A stretch of 64,000 bases of DNA from Azospirillum humicireducens (GCF_001639105.2 NZ_CP015285.1:922501-986500); one strand, 5' to 3'. Positions 1 to 9,091 are shown, counted from the stretch's first letter. Numbers and translations are program-made. The notes: generated from the sequence alone by a model not told the origin.

Positions 1-584
1 GGCGCCATGTAGGCGGGGGTGCCCAGCAGGTCACCGGCCTGTGTCAGATCGGAGGAGGAGGTCGAGGAAGACATATGGGCGATGCCGAAGTCGGCCAGCT
101 TCGGCGTCAGATCGTCCTCGACCACGATGTTGGCCGGCTTGATGTCGCGGTGGATGATGTTGCGGGCGTGCGCGAAGGCCAGCGCGTCCAGCACCGCCGC
201 CATCAGCTCACCACCCTGCTGCACCGACAGCGGCGTGTCGGCCTCCAGATACTGCTTCAGTTCCTTGCCCTGGATCAGTTCCATGGCGAGGTAGGGCGCG
301 CCGCCATGGGCGGCGTCCAGCATGCCGTAGTCGTGCACCCGAACGATGTTGCGGTGGTCGAGCTTCAGCCCGATCTCCGCCTCCCGCCCGAATCGGGCAA
401 GCACGGCGTTGCGCTCCGCCGCCGCCAGCAATTCACCGCGCAGCAGCTTCAGCGCCACCGGCTGCCCGGTCCGTCCGTCGGTCGCGCGGTAGACCACGCT
501 CATGGCGCCCTGGCCCAGCACCCCTTCGACCCGGTAGGGGCCGATGGGGCCGGGAAGCACGCCGCCTACAGAGCCGTCGGGCAT
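1..584 (-). CDS. ppkA: T6SS-associated Ser/Thr protein kinase (PpkA/ImpN-like), N-terminal part, cut by window edge
   Basis: Translating the minus strand from an ATG at 584 gives about 194 residues of a Hanks-type kinase before the window ends. A glycine-rich loop (VLGQGAMSVVYRA), the VAIK-type lysine (VALKLL), the catalytic loop HRDIKPANI, the DFG motif (LADFGIA) and the start of the activation-segment end (GTPAYMA) are all visible, so the kinase core looks active. The start overlaps the 3' end of tssM by 19 bases, suggesting translational coupling. In T6SS clusters of the imp and Pseudomonas H1 types such kinases phosphorylate an FHA protein to trigger assembly; the FHA gene here is at 26,686. 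The C-terminal half, and any membrane anchor or sensor region, lies outside the window. Kinase identity is certain; the T6SS role is inferred from context. Confidence 0.93.
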   Translation of the reverse strand, partial: MPDGSVGGVLPGPIGPYRVEGVLGQGAMSVVYRATDGRTGQPVALKLLRGELLAAAERNAVLARFGREAEIGLKLDHRNIVRVHDYGMLDAAHGGAPYLAMELIQGKELKQYLEADTPLSVQQGGELMAAVLDALAFAHARNIIHRDIKPANIVVEDDLTPKLADFGIAHMSSSTSSSDLTQAGDLLGTPAYMA

Positions 585-3500
585 CGGAAACTCTCCAGCA
601 GGTTCTTGCCGAAGGGGTTGTTCACGCTGTCGGCCCGCAGGGCGAAGACCGCCTTGCGGGTGCCCACCGTCACCGCGAAGGTGAAGCGGTCGGGCTGCGG
701 CGTGGACTCCAGCTTGCCGTCGGCGAGGAAATGGAACAAGGCCCAGGGACCCTGGCGCGAGATGCCGGCCGGTTCGCCCGGCAGCGGCGGGCCGAAGCCG
801 AGGCGCACGCTGCTGGTGCCTTCCGCCCCCGGCCACTTCATCACCAGCGGGCGGGGCGGGCCGTGCTGGTAGATCAGCGTCTGGCCGTCGATGTCGAGCG
901 CCACCTGGGTCGCCTTGGCGTCCAGCTCCACCGGGGTGATCTCGAACACCACTTTCGCGGTGGTGGCTCCGGCCGGGAACAGGCTGTCGCGGATGCGCGC
1001 GGCGCGCTCGAACTGGTCCAGCACCGCCGGCGGAATGCCGAGATCGACCTGATCGACCTTCTGCCAGGCCCAGGGGCTGACCGTCATGTCGACGAAGGGG
1101 CGCAGGTTGGTGTTGAAGAACTGGTCGATCATGCCGCCCGGCGCGAACAGCTTGGCGAAATCCGCCGCCGTCACGTCCACCTGGCTGTTCGGCACCATGG
1201 GGAAGCGGTTGTCCAGCGCCGCCCGGCAGAAGGGCAGGACGGTGGATTGCCAAGCCTTGTTGATCTGCGTCCGTGCCCCCCCGGCGCTGACGGTCGCCGC
1301 ACTCTGCGCCACGGTTGCGACCATGCCGCCGACCGGGTCGGGCAAGTCACGGGCGAGACTGCGCAGCTGCGCCGCCACCGCTCCCTTGTCGGCGCCGCCG
1401 GCCAGCCCGGCCAGCAGGGCGCCGTTCTGGTCGGGTGCGTTCGCCGCGCGGGCGATCTGCTGGTAGAGTTCGCCCAGCAGCTTCAGCGACTCGTCCAGCT
1501 TGGGCGGCGCGCCGCCTTCGCCCAGCACGAGGTCGCGCAGAGCCTTGAAATGCTCGTTGATCGGCTGGCCCGGCGGCGGGCCGTCCGGCTGCAGCGAGAC
1601 GCCGGCCAGCCGCGCCAGATAGGCGGCGTTGGTGCCGGTGGACTCCACCGCCTTCTCGCCGGCCTGCGCCTGCTGGGCAATCCCGGCCAGCGGACCGCCG
1701 GCAACCGGCCCCTTGCCGTCGGCGGGCTTGTCATTCGGGCCGGGCGCCAGCGTGGTTTCGCGCACCATGGCGGTCAGCCACAGCTTCAGCGGCGACTGCG
1801 GGCCGGACAGCGTGTTCAGCACGTCGGCGGCCTGGTTCAGGCTGCGCAGCGGCACGATCACGACGTCGCCCAGCAGCTCGTCCCACTGGCGGGCATAGCG
1901 GTCGAGATAGACGGCAAGGATACCCTTCTCCAGCCGTTGCGCGCTGGCAATGGCTTGCGGGCCGCTGCTCGGCTGGCCCAGCACCCAATTCTCGTCCACC
2001 AGCGCCTTGGCGACCTTGGGCAGGGCCGGCAGCACCGCCTTGTGGAAGCCGTCATAGCTGTAGAGGCCGGGCACCCCCTCCGACAGCGGCTTGCCCGACG
2101 GTCGGATCAGCACGCGGCCGGCCAGCGGCCCGGCATGGTCAACCAGCCGCCAGTCGGCCAACGCCTGGATTTCCGGCCGGTCGCGCAGAATGGCGAAACC
2201 GCGTTCGGCCAACGGATAACGTGTCAGGCTCTGGCGCGCCTCCTCCACCAGCCCCTCGTCCGGCTCGATGGATGAGAGCGGGGCCGCCAGCATGGCGTCG
2301 AGATGGACGCGCAGGTCGCGCCTCACGCCGTCATAGGCCGGGCCGGGCAGCGAGGCCATCCAGTCGAGCGCCATCCACTCCGACACCAGCGCCTTGTCCA
2401 GCGGTCCCTTGCCGGCCAGCATCAGATAGACCTTCAGCGCCTGGAACAGATACTCGGGCCGGCCGCGCTCTCGGCGCAGCTGCTCCTCCACCCGCAGGAA
2501 GACGCGTGGCAGCAGCACGGTGCGCAGCGCCCGGTCGTAGACCATCTCGCTCTGCCGGCCCAGCCGGCCGCCCTGATAGAGGCCGCCGGTCATCTCCAGC
2601 GGCGCCGGATCGGTCCAGCCGGCGGGAATGGCGCGCAGCGTGTTCAGCGGCGGAACGATGGTGATGAAATCGGTGTCGTCCATCTTGGCCAGCGATCGCG
2701 GTGCGGTGGCGAGCGGCGCCAGTTCGGCCTGAGCCTTGCCTGCGGCGGCATCGACACCGGCGACCAGCGCGGCGTTGCCGGTGAAGCTGTTGGCCCAGAA
2801 GGCGGCGATCCCCAACCCGGCCAGCAGCATCGCCGCCATCGCCCCGCCACGCAGCAGGCGTCGCCGCCGCTCCAGTCCGGAATTGGTGCCGACCAGCCCG
2901 GCTTCGGCGAAGACAACCTCGCGCAGGGTGCGGGTCAGGAAGAAGCTGCGCCCGCCGTTGGCCGCCGGCAGCACGGGGCGGTCGAGCCCGAAGGATCCCG
3001 CCACCAACTCAGACAGGCGGTCGACCGGCGCACCGTCCTGGGTGCCGCTGGTCAGGTAGACGCCGCGCAGCAGCGCCCGCTCCTCGTAGCGGTTGGGTTC
3101 GAAGATCACCATCAGCAGGTCGGCGATGGCCGGTTTCAGCGCCGCGATCTGTGCCGGGAACAGGGTGTCGAGCGACCGCCGCTGGATGTCGGATTCGCCG
3201 TGGACGCGGTCGAGAACCCGGCGGGCGATGCGTCCGGTCAGCGCGTCGAACTCAGCACCGAAGCGGTAGACCGGCGCGTCGTCGCCGCTCTTGCCGTCGT
3301 CCAGCGGGAAGGTCACGCCCCAGACCTGTTCGCGCTCCTCCCGGCTGAGGTCGTCGAAGAATTCGGCGAAGCCGGCGATCAGGTCGGCCTTGGTCAGCAG
3401 CACATAGACCGGCACGCGCGACCCGACCTGACCGCGCAGTTCCTTCAGCCGCAGCTTCAGCTGCTCGGCATGTCCCCGGCGCTCCGGCTCGCTCCACATC

Positions 3501-4207
3501 GCAAGATCGGCGAGGCTGACGGCCAGCAGGATGCCGTTGACCGGCTGGCGCGGGCGGTGGCGCTTCAGCAGGGCGATGAAGTTCTTCCACACCTTGCCGT
3601 CGATGGCCGGCTGGCTGTCCTGGGTGATATAGCGGCCGGCGGTGTCGATCAGCACCGCCTCGTCGGTGAACCACCAGTCGCAGTTGCGGGTGCCGCCGAC
3701 ATCGCGCAGCGCCGACCGTCCCATCTCGGCGGCGAGCGGGAAGCGCAGTCCGGAATTCGCCAGCGCCGTCGTCTTGCCGGCTCCGGGCGCGCCGATCAGC
3801 AGATACCAGGGCAGTTGATAGAGGTAGCGCTGCCCCCAGGCGCCGCCGAAGCGCGCCTTGCGCAGCTGGTCCAGCGCTTCGCGCAGCCGGCCGCGCAGCA
3901 GGTCGGTTTCCTGGCCGACCGCCTCGGAGTCGGGATCGGCTTCCGCGGCCGGCGTCGCCTTGGCGAGCGCCTGCACCATGCGGTCGTTGGCGCTGCGGTG
4001 GCGGTAGAGCGACCATTGCATCGCCAGCGCCCAGACCAGGAGGATGCCGAACACCGCCGCCAGCCGGACGGTCGCGTCCTCCAGCGGGAAGGCGCCCGAC
4101 ACGGCGACCAGCGGCCCCAGGAACCAGACGATGGCGCCCAGGCACAGGGCCGCGACCAGCGTCAGGAACCAGCGGGAGGTCAGGGCGGAAAGAATGGCTT
4201 TCAGCAT
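566..4207 (-). CDS. tssM: Type VI secretion system membrane subunit TssM (IcmF/ImpL)
   Basis: 1,213 residues, the usual TssM length. The N-terminus has two hydrophobic segments (about residues 10-35 and 45-65), then a cytoplasmic NTPase-like domain with Walker A motif GAPGAGKTTA near residue 140. A third TM segment lies near residue 455 (AAMLLAGLGIAAFW), followed by a long periplasmic region ending in the TssM C-terminal domain. TssM, TssL and TssJ form the trans-envelope complex that anchors the baseplate. The ATG follows the tssL stop by three bases and the end overlaps the kinase start, so tssJ-tssL-tssM-ppkA reads as one operon. The Walker A motif is intact, unlike in some TssM proteins that have lost it. 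Long open frames on the opposite strand here are codon-bias shadows. Confidence 0.98.
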   Translation of the reverse strand: MLKAILSALTSRWFLTLVAALCLGAIVWFLGPLVAVSGAFPLEDATVRLAAVFGILLVWALAMQWSLYRHRSANDRMVQALAKATPAAEADPDSEAVGQETDLLRGRLREALDQLRKARFGGAWGQRYLYQLPWYLLIGAPGAGKTTALANSGLRFPLAAEMGRSALRDVGGTRNCDWWFTDEAVLIDTAGRYITQDSQPAIDGKVWKNFIALLKRHRPRQPVNGILLAVSLADLAMWSEPERRGHAEQLKLRLKELRGQVGSRVPVYVLLTKADLIAGFAEFFDDLSREEREQVWGVTFPLDDGKSGDDAPVYRFGAEFDALTGRIARRVLDRVHGESDIQRRSLDTLFPAQIAALKPAIADLLMVIFEPNRYEERALLRGVYLTSGTQDGAPVDRLSELVAGSFGLDRPVLPAANGGRSFFLTRTLREVVFAEAGLVGTNSGLERRRRLLRGGAMAAMLLAGLGIAAFWANSFTGNAALVAGVDAAAGKAQAELAPLATAPRSLAKMDDTDFITIVPPLNTLRAIPAGWTDPAPLEMTGGLYQGGRLGRQSEMVYDRALRTVLLPRVFLRVEEQLRRERGRPEYLFQALKVYLMLAGKGPLDKALVSEWMALDWMASLPGPAYDGVRRDLRVHLDAMLAAPLSSIEPDEGLVEEARQSLTRYPLAERGFAILRDRPEIQALADWRLVDHAGPLAGRVLIRPSGKPLSEGVPGLYSYDGFHKAVLPALPKVAKALVDENWVLGQPSSGPQAIASAQRLEKGILAVYLDRYARQWDELLGDVVIVPLRSLNQAADVLNTLSGPQSPLKLWLTAMVRETTLAPGPNDKPADGKGPVAGGPLAGIAQQAQAGEKAVESTGTNAAYLARLAGVSLQPDGPPPGQPINEHFKALRDLVLGEGGAPPKLDESLKLLGELYQQIARAANAPDQNGALLAGLAGGADKGAVAAQLRSLARDLPDPVGGMVATVAQSAATVSAGGARTQINKAWQSTVLPFCRAALDNRFPMVPNSQVDVTAADFAKLFAPGGMIDQFFNTNLRPFVDMTVSPWAWQKVDQVDLGIPPAVLDQFERAARIRDSLFPAGATTAKVVFEITPVELDAKATQVALDIDGQTLIYQHGPPRPLVMKWPGAEGTSSVRLGFGPPLPGEPAGISRQGPWALFHFLADGKLESTPQPDRFTFAVTVGTRKAVFALRADSVNNPFGKNLLESFRCPTAL

Positions 4208-4210
4208 CGG

Positions 4211-5737
4211 TCAGGGTGCCAGCACGATGTCGACGCGCCGGTTGGCCTGCCGGCCCTCCGCCGTCGTGTTGGGGGCGATCGGATCGGTGTCGCCGCGCCC
4301 TTCGGCGCTCAAACGGTTGGCGGCATCGCCTGCCAGGATTTCAGTCATCAGCTGTTGCACCCGGAAGGCCCGCGCCTCCGACAATTCCTGGTTGGATGGG
4401 TAGCGCAGCGAGCGGATGGCGACGCTGTCGGTGTTGCCGATCACGGAGATGCGGCCCGGCTCCTTGCGCAGTGCCTCGGCGACATGCTTGAACACCTCGA
4501 CATAGCGCGGCTCGATCCGGTCGCTGCCCGAGGCGAAGACGTTCAGGCGGGTGCGGACCAGCACGCGCCCGTCGGTTCCGCCGCTGACCTCGACCAGACC
4601 GGCCTTGATGTCGGCGGCGAGCGCCAGGGCGACTCGCTCCGCCACGGTCTGGCGGGGCGGTGGAGTTGGCAGGGTGACCGGCGGCGCGATGCGGGCGATC
4701 TGCACCGGCTGGTCGGGGATCACCGCGGCCAGGCGGCGACGGGCTGCATCCGACTGGTCGGCCAGCGCGAAGACGAACCAGGCATAGAGCGCCGCCAGCA
4801 GTGCCGCGATCATCACGGCGGGCAGCCACAGCGGCACCGTCGCCGCCAGCGGCCGGAAACCGTCGGCCTGCCCGCGCCAGTGGGGCGACAGATCGCGCTC
4901 CGCCTCGCCGCGCTGCTTGCGGATGACGCGGTAGAGCCGGTCGCGCAGCTTCGCCAATTCGCTGTAGCCGCGCTGGGAGACCCGGAACTTGCCCTCGAAG
5001 CCAAGCGACAGGCAAAGGTAGAACAGCTCCAGCTCCATCAGGTGGCGGTCAGGCACCTCCGCCATCTGGTCGAGCAGGTCGAAGAAGCGTTCTCCGCCCC
5101 AGGTTTCCTTCTGGATGGTGGAGACGAGGCTCTTGTGCGCCCACAGGCTCTGGCTGCCCCAAGAGGTCGCCAGCACCACGTCGTCGACCGTCGCGCACAG
5201 CGCGTAGCCGGCGTTGCGGATCTGGGTGGCGGACAGGCCGGAACGGACGGTTGCCGCCTCGAACCGCTGCATCTCGGCGATGACGCGTTCGCGCAAGGAC
5301 TCCACGTCGCGGTGCTGCGTCAGCTCGCGCACCCGCACCACCATCGCCAGGATGGGCGCGGCGGCGGTGACCAGCGGGTTGTCGCTCACCGCCGTCAACG
5401 CCGTCAGCGCGGCATCGTCCAGCGGCCTGAAGCCGGGAGAGAGCGGGGCTGATGGCGGCGCCGGGGCCTGCGTCTGGAAGGCCGGAGGATGCGGGGCAGC
5501 CGGCTTGGGGCTGTTGAAGGCGGCGGGCGAGAAGGCGGAGGGGGCGGCGAAGGGTTGCGCGCTCTGGCCGAAGGCCGGCGGCACCAGCCCCGCCGACCCG
5601 CCGGAGAAGGGCGGCGGTGAGGTGGGCGCGGCGGTGGGCGCGCCCGGCCGCTGGAACGCCATCGGCTGCATCACCGTGGCGTCGATGTCGTCCGGCTCCT
5701 CGAACGGGTTCTTGTCGGGCGGCGGCCGGACGGTCAT
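4211..5737 (-). CDS. tssL: TssL (DotU/ImpK) with C-terminal OmpA-like peptidoglycan-binding domain
   Basis: 508 residues in three parts. A Pro/Ala/Phe-rich disordered N-terminus covers about residues 1-120. The cytoplasmic DotU domain lies at about 125-290, followed by one TM segment near 300-322 (LPAVMIAALLAALYAWFVFA). The C-terminal OmpA/MotB-like domain covers about 395-508, with GNTDSVAIRS, the NQELSEARA stretch and a terminal RRVDIVL typical of peptidoglycan-binding domains. This is the 'evolved' TssL type, which attaches the membrane complex directly to the cell wall, so no separate TagL is needed. Its ATG overlaps the tssJ stop codon (ATGA), indicating coupling. The low-complexity N-terminus is longer than in many TssL proteins. 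Confidence 0.97.
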   Translation of the reverse strand: MTVRPPPDKNPFEEPDDIDATVMQPMAFQRPGAPTAAPTSPPPFSGGSAGLVPPAFGQSAQPFAAPSAFSPAAFNSPKPAAPHPPAFQTQAPAPPSAPLSPGFRPLDDAALTALTAVSDNPLVTAAAPILAMVVRVRELTQHRDVESLRERVIAEMQRFEAATVRSGLSATQIRNAGYALCATVDDVVLATSWGSQSLWAHKSLVSTIQKETWGGERFFDLLDQMAEVPDRHLMELELFYLCLSLGFEGKFRVSQRGYSELAKLRDRLYRVIRKQRGEAERDLSPHWRGQADGFRPLAATVPLWLPAVMIAALLAALYAWFVFALADQSDAARRRLAAVIPDQPVQIARIAPPVTLPTPPPRQTVAERVALALAADIKAGLVEVSGGTDGRVLVRTRLNVFASGSDRIEPRYVEVFKHVAEALRKEPGRISVIGNTDSVAIRSLRYPSNQELSEARAFRVQQLMTEILAGDAANRLSAEGRGDTDPIAPNTTAEGRQANRRVDIVLAP

Positions 5738-6417
5738 GACGCCCCCTTCAGGATCAGGTTGTGCGTTGCCGCGGGCGGCTCGTCGGCGGTGGGCTTCGGT
5801 GTGGCGTCCGACTTATCGGTGGTCGGCTTTTCAGCGTCCGGCTTGGCGTCCTCAGTCTTCGCACCCTCCGTCTTGGCGTCCGCCGGCTTGTCCGCCGGGG
5901 CGTCGGTCCCGGCATTTGCGCCGTCGCCGGGGGCGAGCGTGATGGTGCTGGCCGTGGCGGTCAGGACGAAGCTGTTGGCCTTGTTCGGCTGGATCGGCTG
6001 CATGGCGCGCCAGCCGGCTTCCTCGTAGGCGCGGAAGGCGGCGGCGACCGCCAGCGTCTTGACGTCCGGCTTGGGCTGAACGGTCACGCTCTGGCGGCTG
6101 TCGGGCGGCACCGCCAACTCCTGCCGGTCGAGCAGGGTGGGGCCGAGCGTCGCCTTGTCCTGGTCGATGACCTGGAAGAAATCGGCGTTGGCGAAGGCGT
6201 CGCTGGGGCCGAGCTGGTAGAGCCGCAGCATGACCGGCGATGGCCGGCCGTTGGGGTCGGGGTTCAACGCCTTGGCCCCGATTACCGTCAATTGGATCGT
6301 GGTCGGCGGCGGGGGCGGCGGCGGGGAGGAGCAGGCGGCAAGCGCCGGCACTGCGGCCAGGACGGCAGCGGACCAAATCGTCTTCCGGATCCGCATCCAG
6401 CCGGCAATCCTCAGCAT
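5734..6417 (-). CDS. tssJ: T6SS outer-membrane lipoprotein TssJ with long charged tail
   Basis: About 227 residues. The ATG at 6417 has a purine-rich ribosome site (GGGGAAAGG) just upstream; a second ATG at 6396 starts directly at the signal peptide (MRIRKTIWSAAVLAAVPA). The lipobox LAAC is followed by a Pro run, then a TssJ fold with the core motif of this family (LRLYQLGPSDAFANADFF). TssJ is the outer-membrane lipoprotein that captures TssM. The last ~55 residues are a low-complexity Asp/Ala/Lys/Pro tail ending NLILKGAS, not expected in typical TssJ of about 150-180 residues. The frame stays open a further kilobase upstream, but that part lies antisense to the Sel1 gene and lacks a matching start signal, so I exclude it. 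Confidence 0.93.
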   Translation of the reverse strand: MLRIAGWMRIRKTIWSAAVLAAVPALAACSSPPPPPPPTTIQLTVIGAKALNPDPNGRPSPVMLRLYQLGPSDAFANADFFQVIDQDKATLGPTLLDRQELAVPPDSRQSVTVQPKPDVKTLAVAAAFRAYEEAGWRAMQPIQPNKANSFVLTATASTITLAPGDGANAGTDAPADKPADAKTEGAKTEDAKPDAEKPTTDKSDATPKPTADEPPAATHNLILKGAS

Positions 6418-6452
6418 CACCACACCTTTCCCCTTATACGAACGGGTATAGC

Positions 6453-6492
6453 AGGGCGCGATTGGATGGTCATCCTTAACCAAACGCGCCCT
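6453..6492. promoter_or_regulatory. Imperfect 40-bp palindrome between divergent tssJ and Sel1 genes
   Basis: The arms AGGGCGCG and CGCGCCCT are joined through two unpaired bases to TTGG/CCAA, giving 12 paired positions per side around an 11- to 14-base centre. A smaller inverted repeat GGATG/CATCC lies inside. A second inverted repeat (TATAC/GTATA, 6435-6450) lies next to the tssJ start. The position, in a 240-base divergent spacer, suits an operator controlling one or both directions. No regulator can be assigned. Confidence 0.4.
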
Positions 6493-6660
6493 CGTGACAA
6501 TTCCTCGACCGCCGGCTGGGGAGGTTGAACGCCGCGCGCCGGGGGGACAGACTCGGGCGCAGGGGCTGCTCCGCAACTCTGCGGCGAATGGAATAAAACC
6601 CGTTCGCGTGCTGTTCGTGGGGCGAGAGCTCGGGGGACAATTGTCGAAGGTGCCAGCGCC

Positions 6661-7407
6661 ATGTCCAAACTTGCCATGCCCACGGTCTGGACCCGGATGA
6701 AAGCTGAGTTGGGCGACAGCGACGCGCAATACCACCTCGCCGAAGCGTTGCGGGCGACCGACGTCGCCGCCGCGATTCCCTGGTATCGGCGCGCGGCGCG
6801 CCAGGGCCATGTCGCGGCCCAGACCATGCTGGCCTTCCTGCTCGCCAACGGCATCGGCGTTCCGCCCGACCCGCGCCGCGCGGTGTCGTGGTACCGCCGC
6901 GCCGCCTCCAAGGGCGATGTCGGAGCGCAGAACAACCTGGGCTACATGCACGAACATGGCGCGGGCGTGCCGTGCAACCCGGCCAAGGCGGCGCTGTGGT
7001 ATCGGCTGGCCGCGCTGCAGCAGTCGGCCGCCGCCCAGTTCAATCTGGCCCTTCTGCTGCTCGACGGCCGCGGGGTCGACCGGGACGAGGCCGAGGCGGT
7101 GCACTGGCTGCGCGCCGCCGCCGGGCAGGGGCATCCCTCCGCCCAATACCGGCTGGCATTGTGTCTGCGCGAAGGCGTCGGCACCGAACGCGACCCGTCC
7201 GAGGCCGCCCTGTGGATGCAGGCATCCGCGGCTGCCGGCGACCGCGACGCGCTTGCGGCTCTCGCAGACCGGCGCGCGGACGTCGTTGCGCCCGCCGCGG
7301 AGGGCGGGGAGGGCGACGGTTGGGAGGAGGAGGCGTTCGGCTGGCAGCATCAGGCGGAGCGGCGTCCGATGCAGAGCGTCCATGCCGGAGCGATGCCGCC
7401 GGGGTGA
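6661..7407 (+). CDS. Sel1-repeat (TPR-like) protein in the T6SS cluster
   Basis: 248 residues made almost entirely of Sel1-like repeats of about 36 residues: WYRRAARQGHVAAQTMLAFL, then WYRRAASKGDVGAQNNLGYM, WYRLAALQQSAAAQFNLALL, WLRAAAGQGHPSAQYRLALC and a last WMQASAAAGDRDALAAL. There is no signal peptide, so it is predicted cytoplasmic. Sel1 repeats form alpha-solenoids that mediate protein-protein contacts and occur in several accessory T6SS proteins. It is the only plus-strand gene inside the minus-strand structural block, divergent from tssJ and convergent with the methyltransferase gene. Its role in secretion is unknown; scaffold or regulatory adaptor would be a guess. Confidence 0.88.
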   Translation: MSKLAMPTVWTRMKAELGDSDAQYHLAEALRATDVAAAIPWYRRAARQGHVAAQTMLAFLLANGIGVPPDPRRAVSWYRRAASKGDVGAQNNLGYMHEHGAGVPCNPAKAALWYRLAALQQSAAAQFNLALLLLDGRGVDRDEAEAVHWLRAAAGQGHPSAQYRLALCLREGVGTERDPSEAALWMQASAAAGDRDALAALADRRADVVAPAAEGGEGDGWEEEAFGWQHQAERRPMQSVHAGAMPPG

Positions 7408-7444
7408 CGCCCCGCTATCGCATGGCCATCGATCCTTCCCACCA

Positions 7445-8983
7445 TCAGATCATGCCCAGCTTGCGCCAGACCGGAAGGCTGTTCGCCATGCACCAGCCCA
7501 TGCTGTCGGCGATGGCCTTGCGGCTGGCCTCGTCAGCATTTTCCGGCGCATCCAGGCGGCGCATCGCGTGGGCGACCAGCGCGTCCAGCGTCTCCGGCAC
7601 GCCTTCGCCGAGGCCGTCATAGAGCAGCGCCTCCATCGTGCTGACATGCAGGCCGGCGCCGCCGACCGACGCGGCCAGCGCGGTGCTCTTGCGTCCCTCG
7701 CTGGTGGCGAGCTCGTTCGCGGCGGCACGGTTGTGGGCCAGCACGGACGGCAGCGGCGTCACCGTCTCCGGCGGGTTCGGCACCGGGATGGCCTGGCTGG
7801 AGCCGGTCAGCATGCCGGCGATCTCCACCGCCGACAGGGTGCCGCCGGCCCGCCTGATTTCAGGCAACTCCATCAGGTCGCCGATGCGGCGCGGCCCCTC
7901 GGCCAGCGCGTCGAAGATCGGCTCGTAATGCCTGGCCTCCAGCGTCGCCTCGCCCAACGGCACCTGGATGGTGGTGCGGGCGTCGGCGCGCGGGATGATC
8001 ATCGCCATCGCCATGTCCTTCAGCATCGCATCGCGCCGGCCGACGCTGATGCGCCGTGCGCCGCGGACGAACACGTCGCGGCGGAAGGGTCGGCCGACGC
8101 AGTAGTCCTTGAAGGTCTCGCGCAGGCTGGGCACGCCGATGCTGTCCAGCGCCTGACGCTGGTCGGGCGTCAGCGACAGGTCCGGATAGTTTTCGAACAG
8201 GGTGGCGGAACCGGCATAGGTCAGCTTGGCTTCGCCCAATTCGCGCGCGACATCGACATGGTAGAGCGGCTGCCAGCTGCCGTTCAGATACTCATGCGCC
8301 AGATAGACCGACTGCTCGGTGTTGTTCTTGGCCTTTGTCTCGCCGCGCAGCTTGCCGAACATCGCCTCGTCGCCCAGGATCTTGGCCCCGGCCTTGTAGA
8401 GCTGCTCTGCGAAGTCGAGACCGGCCTTCACCTGAACGTCGCTGCGCTGGTGGACCAGACCGGAATATTCATACAGCAGGCGCTGCAGCGGCATCATCGG
8501 CGCCCAGCCCGGCATGGCGTTGTAGCTGACATAGACGATGCCGCCGGGCTTCAGCTTCTTCGCCAGGAAGCGGGCGATGGCGCCCCGGTTCATCGGGCTG
8601 ACCCAGCTGTAGACGCCGTGAAGCGTGACGAAATCGAACTCCGGCAGGTCCGGCCCGTTGCCCTCGGCCATTTCGGCGAAGCTCGCCTCATGGAAGGCGA
8701 TGTTGGTCAGGCCGGCCGCTTCCGCGGCGTCGCGGGCGCGGGCGATGTGGGCGGGGTGGAAGTCCACCGCATGGAACCGCCCCTGCGGGTTGGCCGCGGC
8801 GAACAGCGCCACCGTCGTGCCATGGCCGCAACCGAGTTCGCAATAGTCGAATCCGTTCGCCGCCGAGGGCGGCGCGATGCCGTTGATCAGGCAGCTCAGC
8901 GTCAGATGCGCCGGCCCCTGTTCACGGTAGAAGCCCGGCAGATATTCGATGTCCGACACATAGCCGGCGCTCCAGTCGCTCAT
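7445..8983 (-). CDS. SAM-dependent methyltransferase with regulatory domain, within the T6SS operon
   Basis: 512 residues. The N-terminal class I methyltransferase fold has motif I CELGCGHGT near residue 48, the acidic end of beta-2 (FHAVDFHPAH), and motif FVTLHGVYSWV near 118. The middle and C-terminal region resembles the predicted methyltransferase regulatory domain (PF10119-like) seen in bacterial methyltransferases of unknown substrate. The start at 8983 has a good ribosome site (GGACGAGGA). It lies between tssG and tssJ on the same strand, separated from tssG by a degenerate palindromic repeat. Its substrate is unknown; modification of a T6SS part, an effector or an unrelated protein are all possible. 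Enzyme class confident, role not. Confidence 0.88.
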   Translation of the reverse strand: MSDWSAGYVSDIEYLPGFYREQGPAHLTLSCLINGIAPPSAANGFDYCELGCGHGTTVALFAAANPQGRFHAVDFHPAHIARARDAAEAAGLTNIAFHEASFAEMAEGNGPDLPEFDFVTLHGVYSWVSPMNRGAIARFLAKKLKPGGIVYVSYNAMPGWAPMMPLQRLLYEYSGLVHQRSDVQVKAGLDFAEQLYKAGAKILGDEAMFGKLRGETKAKNNTEQSVYLAHEYLNGSWQPLYHVDVARELGEAKLTYAGSATLFENYPDLSLTPDQRQALDSIGVPSLRETFKDYCVGRPFRRDVFVRGARRISVGRRDAMLKDMAMAMIIPRADARTTIQVPLGEATLEARHYEPIFDALAEGPRRIGDLMELPEIRRAGGTLSAVEIAGMLTGSSQAIPVPNPPETVTPLPSVLAHNRAAANELATSEGRKSTALAASVGGAGLHVSTMEALLYDGLGEGVPETLDALVAHAMRRLDAPENADEASRKAIADSMGWCMANSLPVWRKLGMI

Positions 8984-9022
8984 TGGGTCCTCGTCCTTCT
9001 ACGGGGTGCGGTAGGTGCGGTG

Positions 9023-9091
9023 CCTCCTCCCTCCCGCTCTTGCGAGCGGTTTCTTCCTCCTCCGCTTCGCGGGAAAGGGTTGGGGAGGGGG
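9023..9091. repeat. Degenerate copy of the G/C-rich palindromic repeat family
   Basis: A C-rich arm (CTCCCTCCCGCT) is followed by GCTTCGCGGGAAAGG and GGGGAGGGGG, matching parts of the four better-preserved copies at 12.5, 23.8, 55.7 and 63.4 kb. It fills most of the 125-base gap between tssG and the methyltransferase gene. It can form a hairpin and might attenuate or process the operon transcript. Confidence 0.65.

Noticed and set aside
2303..5452. 1,049-residue open frame on the plus strand opposite tssM/tssL
   Set aside because: Low-complexity Gln/Arg/Ala sequence with no domain, fully antisense to well-recognised genes; a product of G/C-rich third codon positions.
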